A stretch of DNA of 64,000 nucleotides from Thermoguttaceae bacterium (GTDB taxonomy: Bacteria > Planctomycetota > Planctomycetia > Pirellulales > Thermoguttaceae), in the NCBI GenBank assembly GCA_025060325.1, contig JANXBW010000018.1, positions 1-64,000 of the forward strand, in the 5' to 3' direction. The notes beneath the pieces were generated by a model that worked only from the letters and a program-made list of their open reading frames with translations, made no database searches and was not told where the DNA came from. Each line of letters starts with the position of its first letter. Position 1 is the stretch's first letter. Positions 47,355 to 55,361 of the stretch are shown here, piece after piece. Position numbers and translations under genes: made by a program.

Positions 47355-48113
47355 TGTTTCCCGGGCGACTCGTCCGACAGGCTGGGCTGAGTCGAAATCT
47401 CATCCAGCTGGCAGGACCAGAATTAAATCCGCCTCTAACAACCTGCGCCTTCGTCGGCTTTCCTCAGATTCGCTGGCGGGCAGCGTGTCAAAAGCAAATA
47501 GGCGCCTTACGCCGAGCGCCGGCCATATCCCCCGGGCACCGAGCGGCTCAGCGATTGGTCCCTGGGTCTGGCGAAACTAAGCCCCAGGGCAAAGCCCGTA
47601 AAGGCTAGCGCAGGGACGCCCGTGGGTTTCTCCCAAAACTTTGGAAAGTGACCTCAACATTATCCTTTGCAAATTTCAAGATTATCCTCTGCAAATTTCA
47701 TGCAATTTACGCGAAAATTGACGCAGACTGACGCCGGTTTGAGGGACCAACTCACGGTCCCCCATCAGAAGGGAGTTACACGAATAGGTGGTAGTCGCCC
47801 AGAAAAATCGGCATGGGTTGCGGCCCCTACTATAAGCCCATTTGGGATTATTGGCCCCCGGTAAGGGTGGTCTAGCACGGCTCGCCCGAATCCCAGTGGC
47901 CTTGCCAGGCGTCGGGGGCCGCGTATACTACTTTGCAAGTTTTTTGCCACGCAAAAGTGAATCATCCAAAACCGGCGCTAACGAGTTCTCCGGCCATCGA
48001 GGAGCCTCTCGGAATCAACCGCGGCGACGTTCGAAGCGCGAAAACGGCTGGGGTGCGGAGGGCTGTCTGGTCCGCTTTTTAGCATGCCCCGTATTTAACC
48101 CAGTTTTGAAATT
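47355..48113. other. Intergenic region between csrA and tRNA-Glu
   Basis: 759 nt. Apart from the 22-bp tandem repeat at 47659-47702 I see nothing recognisable. A 116-codon plus-strand frame ends inside the tRNA and is not credible. Confidence 0.45.
47659..47702 (+). repeat. Two-unit 22-bp AT-rich tandem repeat
   Basis: ATTATCCTTTGCAAATTTCAAG (units at 47659-47680 and 47681-47702) occurs twice, with two mismatches. It is notably AT-rich for the neighbourhood. It lies in the csrA to tRNA gap and may be a protein-binding direct repeat. Confidence 0.8.
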
Positions 48114-48187
48114 GGCCCCGTCGTCTAGCCAGGTTAGGACACGGGCCTTTCAAGCCCGTAACACGGGTTCAAATCCCGTCGGGGTCA
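48114..48187 (+). tRNA. tRNA-Glu (anticodon UUC)
   Basis: The acceptor arm GGCCCCG pairs with CGGGGTC (with a G-T pair at the second position) and has discriminator A. The anticodon stem is CGGGC/GCCCG around the loop CTTTCAA, so the anticodon is TTC. The T-arm is CGGG-TTCAAAT-CCCG. The CCA end is not encoded. The ~136-nt repeat copy B begins at the very next base. Confidence 0.95.
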
Positions 48188-48323
48188 TTTAGATAGCTCC
48201 ACCCGGGAACGATAGCGCCCGCACCTGAAGTTGCTCTCGCCAAATAAAAAGGCTCGGCGATCTTTATGACTCCTCCGGGCAGGCGCCGAGCGCTACACTT
48301 CCGTCGTGGAGCTATTTAGCGGC
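48188..48323 (+). repeat. Copy B of the ~136-nt dispersed repeat, abutting tRNA-Glu
   Basis: The ends are inverted: TAGCTCCAC (48194-48202) and GTGGAGCTA (48306-48314), outside which TTTAG appears on both sides. An inner stem GCTCGGCG (48252-48259) / CGCCGAGC (48284-48291) stands beside an A-run, so read on the minus strand it is a hairpin followed by CTTTTTATTT, a terminator-like arrangement. It aligns end to end with copy A at 37650. No open frame fills it. It may be a non-autonomous mobile element or a structured RNA. Confidence 0.75.
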
Positions 48324-48441
48324 AAACGGCTCCTCACTCGACGCTTGTCCTGAATGCCTCTAAACGCAGCCCCCCGCTAGTACCCGTTGACCCCGGCCAG
48401 AGTGGTTTAATCGCTCGCCGCGCCCAGGTGAATGGCTCCCC

Positions 48442-48470
48442 AACGGAAGTGTAGCGTTTGGCGGCTTGCT
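48442..48470. repeat. Partial match to the repeat's right arm (inverted)
   Basis: GGCTCCCCAACGGAAGTGTA followed by GCGTTTGGCG matches the reverse complement of copy B's right arm with few differences. It includes an exact 14-mer ACGGAAGTGTAGCG. It lies within a 102-codon minus-strand frame (48334-48642) that may or may not be coding, so the match could be coincidental or a fragment of the element. Confidence 0.45.
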
Positions 48471-48719
48471 GGTAGAACTGGTAGAAGAACGCGGTCTGCT
48501 GACGAAAGTCGGGTCGACAGGCAAGCCACTCATAAACATCAGCGACCGGTTCCTTCATTGTTTGCCAGCCGTAATGGCCCCTTAAGTTCCCCCGGTTGAC
48601 GCATCTGGGCTCCAGCAAAAGGAGCAGGAAGGCCCTGTGCACCTAGTGGTCGCGATGGAGGACCCCGAGACAGATCCCCCGGTCTTCGGGCAAAAGCCAG
48701 ATGATGGTGCTACCTTCCA

Positions 48720-48857
48720 TAGCTCGGCCCCTGAGGTTGAGGGTGTTTTTGCCAAGATTTCTGTCCCGACCTTAAGGCCGAGCCTTTTTATTTGGCAAGA
48801 TCAACGCAAGGTGCTTGCGCTATCCTTCCGGTGTAGAGCTGGTGTAGAGCTATTTAA
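48720..48857 (-). repeat. Copy C of the repeat, inverted and diverged
   Basis: Read on the minus strand it begins TTAAATAGCTCTACACC and continues GGATAGCGCAAGCACC, TTGCCAAATAAAAAGGCTCGG, as in copies A and B. On the plus strand GCTCGGCC (48722-48729) pairs with GGCCGAGC (48776-48783), followed by CTTTTTATTT, a terminator-like structure. It carries an 11-bp tandem duplication of GTGTAGAGCTG (48831-48852). The arm distal to the hairpin is not conserved. Confidence 0.65.
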
Positions 48858-49332
48858 TTTCGGCCGCAGCTGGGGAAGTAAGCGGATAAACCACGATGTC
48901 GCACTGGCCCGCCCCGCTTTGTCGGAACTCGCCTGCACATTCGCGCAAAAACCTTAGCGCAACTTCGTGGTCCATTGGGTCACAGTCCAAAAAGGCGCCA
49001 ACAAAGGACCCAGCGGGCGGGCCGCGGCGGCCCACGCGGCTTTCGGCCGGCCGACCCTAGCCCGCCGGGAAAAAGGACTGCTTACGCCGTTTACGCTCTA
49101 ACCCTTTGTCCGCTTGCTTTTATGGGGCCGTAAGGGGGCAGAAACAGAGTTTTGCGGCCGACTGTGCCGAATTTCGTGCCAATAGGCAAGCGTCTATTCT
49201 CGTAACTCTCTATTTCTTAGATGCTTACGTCAACCGCTTCGGGGGTAGAGCCGCGGAAGATAACCCCCGGACGGGGGGCGGCAGAAACTTGACATTAAAT
49301 AAGGGCGGGTGTTAGGCTAGGGGAGGAGACTC

Positions 49333-49446
49333 GGCGCAGGGAGACTGCGCCGGGAGTACCAATTTCAAATGCGACATTTGTTCGCAGAAAGGGTTGAGAC
49401 TCGTACTCCCGGGGCCGGATCGGGGCGCGGAAGTTGAAATCCGGCC
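49333..49446. other. Cluster of perfect stems; possible structured RNA or leader
   Basis: Four perfect stems lie within 114 nt. GGCGCAG/CTGCGCC (49333-49339, 49345-49351) is followed by CCGGGAGTAC/GTACTCCCGG (49350-49359, 49403-49412; the first two bases are shared with stem one). Inside it is CAAATG-CGA-CATTTG (49366-49380). Then comes GGCCGGAT/ATCCGGCC (49413-49420, 49439-49446). No known RNA family signature is recognised. It lies about 180 nt upstream of the HEAT-repeat gene. The strand is not determinable from palindromes alone. Confidence 0.5.
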
Positions 49447-49627
49447 GTTTGGTTGCCTTGAGGCGGGTGTCGATACAGGTTCTTGAACGGCTCGGTCCAG
49501 CAATTGGTACTCGAACCGCTTCATCTTGTAAACAGATCGTGGGGTAGACTGGGGGCGGATCTTCGTGGGGCCAGGCGGCTAATCCCGGAGGCCTAACGAG
49601 TTTTCCTTTCGATTGGGAGGTAGAAGC

Positions 49628-51451
49628 TTGTCAGTGAAAGATACTCGGCCAACCAAGGCTTGTGCTTACTGGAAAGGGGCCTTGGCGAGGTGGCTTGGCG
49701 TGTTGTTGCTCGTATGTTTGGAATCGTGGGTTTTGGCGCAGCAACCCGGGCCTGACCCCGCTCAGGCACAGCCCGCTCCGGTCGCCGGTCAGCCTTCTGC
49801 GCCGCCGGGTGTGCCTCCGGGGGGCCAGCCGGCGCCCAATGCTCCGGCACAGGCGCCCGCCCCCGGTGCTGGGACCGCGCAGCCCGTTGCACCAGCGCAG
49901 CCGGCCGGCGCGCCTCAACCCCCTGGAGCAGGGCCCGCTCCTGCCCCCCAGCAACCTCCGGGGGGCGCGGCCGGCCCGGCACAGCCGGTACCTGCGGCGG
50001 CCCAGCCTCCCTTGGGAGCACTTCCCACGCCCAGCCAGCAGGCGGGGGTCCAATATGTGGAGCTGCGCCCGCCCCAAGGCCGCGACGAGCGCTACTACAC
50101 CCAGCTTCGGGCGAGAGAAATCCTCGGGATCCTTAGCTCGGGCACCGTACCGCCGGATAAGGAAGCGGTGTTTCGGGAGTATTACGAGCAGTATGCCTTT
50201 GCCCGATGGACATGGCCGGAGCAATTCGGGAAATTGCCCGAGTTTCGGCGAGAACTTCGCAACGAGCTTTTAACGGCCCGGGGCAAACCCATTCATGCTC
50301 AGCTTCGGCAGCTGGCGTTTGATACGCTGTCTCGATTTGCTCGGGACGAAGGGGGACCGTACCACCCCGCAACGCGGGTCAGCGCGGTATTGGCTATTGC
50401 CGATTTGAATGCTCAGGAATCAGTAAACCCGAAAGACCAGCCCGTCGTTCCGCTCCCCGAGGCGGCGGCCCTTCTTGTTGATTTGCTAAAGCAGGACAAT
50501 TTGCCAGATGCCGTCTTGGCGGCGGTGCTTGTTGGATTAAGGCGTCATGCGCTTCTTGGAATTGCCGACCAGCAGCTGGTGGACAACGAGCTTATTCCCC
50601 GGCTCGTCACGATAGCGGGGACAAAGGTGCCTCCCTCCGGCCGATCGCTCGAGGGACATCATTGGATCCGTGCCCGGGCGATGGAGTTGCTGGGCCTGTT
50701 TGGCTCAGCCGGTCAGAATGGGGAAGTGGCTCAGCTCTTGGTCAGCGCGGTTGCCATCAACGAGGAATCCCCGACGGTTCGCCGGGCGGCGGCACGGGCT
50801 TTGGGCCTGATTGATTTGTCCGGGTTAACTAAGCCCACCCCCCAAGAGGTTCTTTACGCCCTCGGCCGGTTTATCTCCGATGTATGTGAGGCGGAGATCA
50901 AGCAGCTTGAAGAGGAGATTCAGGCAGGAGACTTGCCCACGCCAGGTCGTGGGTTAGGTGTTCCGGGGATGACGCCCTATAGCCCATACCCTGGAACATA
51001 CACCTCGGAATACCCCGGCGAGACCTACATGCCGGAGGCCTACGCGGCGCCGGGGATGCCCGGGCCAGGGTATCCGACGCCAGGTGGGGTTCGGCCCGGC
51101 CAGCAGGCGACCGAGGACCGCACGCTCCCGAATCGCCGCCGGCTAAAGAACCTCCTGAATGCGGCATTTGTCGCCATCACCAGTGTCGACGAACCGATGT
51201 GGGTCCCGGCCAATCGGCCAATGGATGGCGTGGCGGCGGTTGTGCCTCAATCGGGCCCCACAAGGGACGCCTTTCAGCAGCTTTTTGAGCGGCTCCAAGC
51301 GGTGTTGGCTATCTGCGACACCAAGGACCTCGACCGGCAGACCCTTCGGGACCGCATTCGGGCCGAGTACGATCAGATTCAAGAGCTTTTGATTAAGCTT
51401 GAGGCTTTAGGTCAGACCGCCAGTACCCCGGCTGCGGCGCCGCAGGGCTAG
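49628..51451 (+). CDS. Secreted HEAT-repeat protein with Ala/Pro/Gln/Gly-rich linker
   Basis: About 607 aa. A signal-like core WLGVLLLVCLESWVLAQQ precedes about 110 residues of Pro/Ala/Gln/Gly low complexity (GQPSAPPGVPPGGQPAPNAP and similar). The folded part contains helical repeats (TRVSAVLAIADLNAQ, PDAVLAAVLVGLRRHALLG, SPTVRRAAARALGLIDLSG), the HEAT/armadillo style. A second Pro/Tyr/Gly-rich linker (MTPYSPYPGTYTSEYPGETY) interrupts before a helical end. Function unknown; an envelope scaffold is plausible. TTG 49628 lies 7 nt after GGGAGG (49615-49620); GTG 49634 is the alternative. Confidence 0.8.
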   Translation: MSVKDTRPTKACAYWKGALARWLGVLLLVCLESWVLAQQPGPDPAQAQPAPVAGQPSAPPGVPPGGQPAPNAPAQAPAPGAGTAQPVAPAQPAGAPQPPGAGPAPAPQQPPGGAAGPAQPVPAAAQPPLGALPTPSQQAGVQYVELRPPQGRDERYYTQLRAREILGILSSGTVPPDKEAVFREYYEQYAFARWTWPEQFGKLPEFRRELRNELLTARGKPIHAQLRQLAFDTLSRFARDEGGPYHPATRVSAVLAIADLNAQESVNPKDQPVVPLPEAAALLVDLLKQDNLPDAVLAAVLVGLRRHALLGIADQQLVDNELIPRLVTIAGTKVPPSGRSLEGHHWIRARAMELLGLFGSAGQNGEVAQLLVSAVAINEESPTVRRAAARALGLIDLSGLTKPTPQEVLYALGRFISDVCEAEIKQLEEEIQAGDLPTPGRGLGVPGMTPYSPYPGTYTSEYPGETYMPEAYAAPGMPGPGYPTPGGVRPGQQATEDRTLPNRRRLKNLLNAAFVAITSVDEPMWVPANRPMDGVAAVVPQSGPTRDAFQQLFERLQAVLAICDTKDLDRQTLRDRIRAEYDQIQELLIKLEALGQTASTPAAAPQG

Positions 51452-51830
51452 AACCGCCTGATAATCTTCGGATCACGCTCTTTGGTTTTGGGCTTTGGTT
51501 TTCGCCGTGGGCTGTTTCGCCGGCCGGCTTGTGCTGCGCCATTGTGGTCCAGCAGACTTCTTTTGCCGGATTTTTGGCAAGATCCCTCAGTAAAGGACTG
51601 CCTTTCAAGCTCCATCCCCTTTATCTGGCCTCGACCGGACCATCGACTTCGAAGCTGCCCTTGCTGCAACAAACCCTGGCGGTAACAAGGTTTTCCCCCG
51701 GAGGTCCAATCGCTCTCAAGCACGCGCGTACCCCTGGGGATAATACTGTCCGCGCGAGCGGTTCATCTGAGCGTCGTGTTAGATGTGTCCGTACAACTGA
51801 CGAGTTCGGTTTGCAGGATGCCCGCCGATG
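51452..51830. other. Intergenic region between convergent genes
   Basis: 379 nt between the HEAT-repeat gene and the ketosynthase-like gene. Frames here have no recognisable motif. No clear terminator is visible on either strand. Confidence 0.4.
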
Positions 51831-53168
51831 TCAGACACGGGCGACAAGGACGCCGGCTGCCTGTGCTTGGGGGGTATAAGCGAGCTGGATGAAGGCATCC
51901 CCGGCCGGCATACCACTTTCTCGGACGACGTTGACGGGGCATTCGGGATCAGGATGGCAGAAATTGCGAATGGGGTAAAGCTCCCCGGCTCTCAGCGCAA
52001 GGAGGCCGGCGATTAGCTCGGTAACAGCACTAGCACCTCCCAAATGACCGAGGTAGGCCTTAGCAGCCACAACGGGCGGGGCGCCGTTTGCCTGCCCGAA
52101 GACGCCGGCGATTGCTCTGGCTTCCGCTCGGTCTCCGCTTCGCGTCCCTAAGCCCTGAGCCGAGATGAAGGAGATTGTGGACCGCCTCTTCCCCTCTTGG
52201 GAAATGAGTCGTTGCAAGACCTGCCGGAGAGCACCTTCCACATCGGTTTGCCAGGAACTGCCGACCTGACACGCGGAAGCGCAGGCCACGATTTTTCCGT
52301 ACACTGGGGCAGCCCGTCTTGCCGCCGACTCGGCCGACTCCAGCACGATTGCCGCCGCTCCCTCGCCCAGCACCGTGCCACGACGCTGGCGATCGAAAGG
52401 CCGACACGATGTTGCCGGTTCACCACCGGCGACCACCTGCTCTTGCGTCAGCGCGTGGATAATCTTCATCGGATGGAGCCTGCTGCCGGTTGCGCCAACA
52501 ACCATCAAGTCGGCATGGCCGGCAGCAATAATCCGCGCCGCCTCGGCAATGCCGACCAGTCCGCCTGCTTCCCGGAGGGTGATCGAGTTACTCGGCCCGC
52601 AGAATTGACAATAAATCGCGATGTGACTGGCCGGCATATTAGGTAGATACTTCAGAAGCCATAACGGAGTCATTTGGGACAGGCCCTTTTCGCCCCAAAG
52701 GGCAAAGCGGAAAGCGCCGTCCTCGGTGCAAGCGCGGACAGCTGCGATAAATTCCTCCGGAGTTGTCAACAGATAATCGCAGCCGAAAACAACGCCGCAA
52801 CGATCCGACGGGAACAAATCGGGTTGCCAGCCCGCATCGGATAAGGCCCGCAAGGCCGCGGCCACGGCCATTTGCGACTCTCGGCACATTAGTTTGAGCC
52901 CCTTTCGTAAACTCTTAGCAATCTCAGCCGGGGGCGGGCCGAAATTGTCAAGCGATCCCGTGAACTGCCGCACCGGCGCCGCAATCCGGAGCGGTTCGGC
53001 TGCACTAGGTAAGCGTCCCGAGTTTTCGCCAAGTAGCGAAAACGGCCCAATACCGTAGCGCCCTTCGGTAAGACCAGTCCACAACTCCTCCGCGGTTAGC
53101 CCCAGCGGGCACACAACGCCAACGCCGGTGATCACGACATCACGCGATTCCGAACCTGCTTGCCACAT
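51831..53168 (-). CDS. Beta-ketoacyl-synthase-like protein lacking the catalytic cysteine
   Basis: About 445 aa. The thiolase fold is evident from DVVITGVGVVCPLGL, CGVVFGCDY, SCRPFDRQRRGTVLGEGAAAIVLE and AKAYLGHLGGASAVTELIAG. At the nucleophile position, where KAS enzymes have TACASG-like sequence, this protein reads GPSNSITLREAGGL, placing Glu200 where Cys belongs. The first catalytic His is also replaced (SAQGLGTR, Gln338), while Lys370 and His375 remain. It cannot perform Cys-dependent condensation; it resembles chain-length-factor or decarboxylase-like KS partners. Only the secretin-like gene separates it from fabF. ATG 53168 was chosen over TTG 53174. Confidence 0.88.
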   Translation of the reverse strand: MWQAGSESRDVVITGVGVVCPLGLTAEELWTGLTEGRYGIGPFSLLGENSGRLPSAAEPLRIAAPVRQFTGSLDNFGPPPAEIAKSLRKGLKLMCRESQMAVAAALRALSDAGWQPDLFPSDRCGVVFGCDYLLTTPEEFIAAVRACTEDGAFRFALWGEKGLSQMTPLWLLKYLPNMPASHIAIYCQFCGPSNSITLREAGGLVGIAEAARIIAAGHADLMVVGATGSRLHPMKIIHALTQEQVVAGGEPATSCRPFDRQRRGTVLGEGAAAIVLESAESAARRAAPVYGKIVACASACQVGSSWQTDVEGALRQVLQRLISQEGKRRSTISFISAQGLGTRSGDRAEARAIAGVFGQANGAPPVVAAKAYLGHLGGASAVTELIAGLLALRAGELYPIRNFCHPDPECPVNVVRESGMPAGDAFIQLAYTPQAQAAGVLVARV

Positions 53169-53480
53169 CGACAAATTCCGTCCGCTGGATCTTCTTAAGC
53201 GATTCGCGTTTTGGCTTTGTGTAAACAGTGTGTGTACTAATACAATGGATCAATTTATACCCGGGTTACAGCTGGGTTCCCGGCTTTTTGGCCCCCTGTT
53301 CACGGCCGGTTTTCTTCCCCGATTGGGGAGGTGCTTCAAAGTTGGGGTGCACTCACACTGCCACAAACCAGGTTTCGGGTAGCCCACATTCTACGCCACC
53401 AGGCGGCAATAAGCGAAGGTCACCCGGCGGGCGCAAATCCCTAGAGGGCCCCTACCTTGTGCCAGGGAGAGGCCGGTCAC

Positions 53481-53717
53481 ATGGCTTCCGTAGGCCTGGT
53501 ACAAATGATCCCCCGGTGGGCGGGCGAGCGGTATCAGCCGATGGAGTACTGGTATTTCCATCTGCAGAGTTTTAATCGCTTGCTTTTCCGTTATGGCTTA
53601 TCCCAAGACTGGGAGTACCGACGGCCCTCCGGAGGCAGGGGCGGGCAAGGAGTTGGCACCTTTCAAGCCCACAGTTTGTGGATGTCAATAGTTCCTCCGG
53701 CCGCCGGTGCTGGGTAG
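53481..53717 (+). CDS. Possible small protein (78 aa)
   Basis: Low-confidence gene. ATG 53481 has GGGAGAGG 8 nt upstream. Residues 10-45 look protein-like and aromatic (RWAGERYQPMEYWYFHLQSF, then RLLFRYGLSQDWEYR), and the end is Gly/Pro/Ala-rich. The 3' end overlaps the convergent secretin-like gene by 33 bp. No family is recognised. It could be a real small protein or a chance frame in the 516-nt gap between the two minus-strand genes. Confidence 0.35.
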   Translation: MASVGLVQMIPRWAGERYQPMEYWYFHLQSFNRLLFRYGLSQDWEYRRPSGGRGGQGVGTFQAHSLWMSIVPPAAGAG

Positions 53718-55028
53718 TGTTGTGGAGGCAGCCTGAGCGGCGGAGGCACTAGCCGTCTTGACTTCGACTAGTATCAACACATTCCCTCGAGGGGAAGAGG
53801 CGGACAGGGGGAAAATCCACGAGGAGAAAAGGCTGCTTTCGACTGGGAGGGGAACCGGAGCCATTCCCAAGTCAACAAGCAAAGCTTGTTCGACCACCCA
53901 GCGGAAGCGTTCGTGAAAAGTGGCCTGAGCCCGTTGCGGGACCTCAAGCCGAGGACGCGAAGGTTGCCCCGGGCCGCCGGCAAATTCGAGCACCAAAGGA
54001 ACCAGCCGCTCAATTTGCGTCACCTCAAGCCGAAGGACGACATCTATCTGCTGCCGGTCCACACTGAGAAGCGGGCTGATCTCAAGAGTGAATCCTTCGT
54101 CAACAAAGGATGTCTCTGGGGAGAAGCCGGGCCATGTCTCCGGCCGCCATGCCAGATACTTAGTGTACGGCCTGGCCTTCGTGGCGGAGACGACGGTCAT
54201 CTGCCCATTGGGGATGGCAAGTTGCGGAGCGTGATGCTCCCGATAATCCGGCCGGCGCCGAAGATCGGCTAGGAGTAAGGAAGCGTCTTCGCGATACAAC
54301 ACCCATGCTTTGATGCCTGGCGAATGCACCTTGACCGGCGTTAGTGCGTGCAACCACGAGGCCTGCCACCCCGGGTTACTAACCACGATAAGGCGGACAC
54401 TCATGTTGATGATCTCGGCACCGTTAGCCGTGAAGCGACGAATCACGTCCGCGACCACATCCTGAATCTCAGGCGTATGGAACACCTGGACTTTTTCTCG
54501 CCCGACTGAAAGGAGCGCCGGCACCTCGCCGTGCCAAACTTCATAACCCGTCTCCCGAAGAATCCAGTCCAGGACAGCAACCTCGGGCCTTTTGGTTGTT
54601 TGGATCTGCGAAGTGTACACGCGGATATCATATTCCCGCCAAATCTGGCCGGCGTTGGCAGGGAGAGTCACCGGCTGAGACTGGGATCTCGAGGCCTCTC
54701 CTGTGGATGCAGTCGATGTGCCTGTGGCACTGGTCCAAGTTCCGACCGAAGATCGGTTCCCCCCTTGCGTCCCAACTGCCACAGAGGCGTTGGGCGACGC
54801 CGCGGAAGTTGCTCCTGGAGAGATCAGCTCTTGACGGCCAAGGGCGGGGATTTGTCTTTCGGCCGAGTCTTGACTTTGGGCGGAATTTTCGCCGGCTGCC
54901 CGCCACTGAAACCCCTGCCCGTAAAGCTCGGCCCGAGGCATCACCATAAGGAGAACAACTCCCAGTGCGACAGCAAACGTCCCCGGGAGGCGAGGCCCAC
55001 AGGCAGCCCAGAATACAGACGACCACAC
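53685..55028 (-). CDS. Secreted secretin-like (type II/III secretion N-domain type) planctomycete protein
   Basis: 447 aa. A signal peptide (FAVALGVVLLMVMPRAELYG) is followed by about 90 Ser/Thr/Ala/Gln-rich residues. The folded part has YDIRVYTSQIQTTKRPEVAVLDWILRETGYEVWHGEVPALL, then VQVFHTPEIQDVVADVIRRF, recalling secretin N-domain or NolW-like folds. LVVLRLEVTQIE-type strands (GFTLEISPLLSVDRQQIDVVLRLEV) match the core of secretin beta domains. I see no complete pore domain, so it may be a partial or atypical secretin. GTG 55028 has AAGGAGG 7 nt upstream. It lies downstream of fabF, past a probable terminator. Confidence 0.6.
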   Translation of the reverse strand: MWSSVFWAACGPRLPGTFAVALGVVLLMVMPRAELYGQGFQWRAAGENSAQSQDSAERQIPALGRQELISPGATSAASPNASVAVGTQGGNRSSVGTWTSATGTSTASTGEASRSQSQPVTLPANAGQIWREYDIRVYTSQIQTTKRPEVAVLDWILRETGYEVWHGEVPALLSVGREKVQVFHTPEIQDVVADVIRRFTANGAEIINMSVRLIVVSNPGWQASWLHALTPVKVHSPGIKAWVLYREDASLLLADLRRRPDYREHHAPQLAIPNGQMTVVSATKARPYTKYLAWRPETWPGFSPETSFVDEGFTLEISPLLSVDRQQIDVVLRLEVTQIERLVPLVLEFAGGPGQPSRPRLEVPQRAQATFHERFRWVVEQALLVDLGMAPVPLPVESSLFSSWIFPLSASSPRGNVLILVEVKTASASAAQAASTTLPSTGGRRNY

Positions 55029-55167
55029 GGGTGGATCCTCCTTGTCCCGATCGGTTGCCCCGCGTGCGTCCCAGGATCCGGATCACGGGCGGTTGAGAAT
55101 GCTCCGTCTCCTCAAGCCCTCTCGGGTAGGTAGCCCCGCGGTGCCCCAATTGCACTCGAGGAGGCGC

Positions 55168-55185
55168 AAAAAACCCCAGGGGTTT
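55168..55185 (-). terminator. Probable intrinsic terminator downstream of fabF (minus strand)
   Basis: On the minus strand AAACCC-CTG-GGGTTT is followed by a further TTT, giving a 6-bp stem with a T-tract. It lies about 175 nt after the fabF stop and before the secretin-like gene's ribosome site. The surrounding 55029-55361 gap holds nothing else I recognise. Confidence 0.6.
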
Positions 55186-55361
55186 AAAAGGGAGAAAGCC
55201 TTGTAACCCCAAGAATCCGGGCCTGACGGAATTTTCAACAGATTCCTTTTCTGCCTGCTTGAGAAGTCGGTCTGGGGCAAAACCAAATTCTTATGCCGCT
55301 TTGAGCCCGTCGGCGTTCCCGGCGTAACCCCGGGCGACGCTGCGTCAGGGCTTCCAATCCG

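Larger units (their letters stand above)
48324..49332. other. Gene-poor region containing repeat relics
   Basis: About 1.0 kb around copy C. The 102-codon minus-strand frame (48334-48642; central residues DFRQQTAFFYQFYQQAAKRY) has a somewhat protein-like middle, but I cannot identify it and it lacks a ribosome site. Nothing else is recognised. Confidence 0.4.

Noticed and set aside
48334-48642. 102-codon minus-strand frame near the repeats, possible transposase fragment
   Set aside because: The residues do not match any transposase motif I know, no ribosome site is present, and the repeat context alone is not evidence.
49312-49524. Minus-strand 70-codon frame beginning MKRFEYQLLDRAV, reminiscent of DUF4177
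   Set aside because: Only the first ten residues resemble that family, the rest diverges at once, and the frame runs through the stem cluster.
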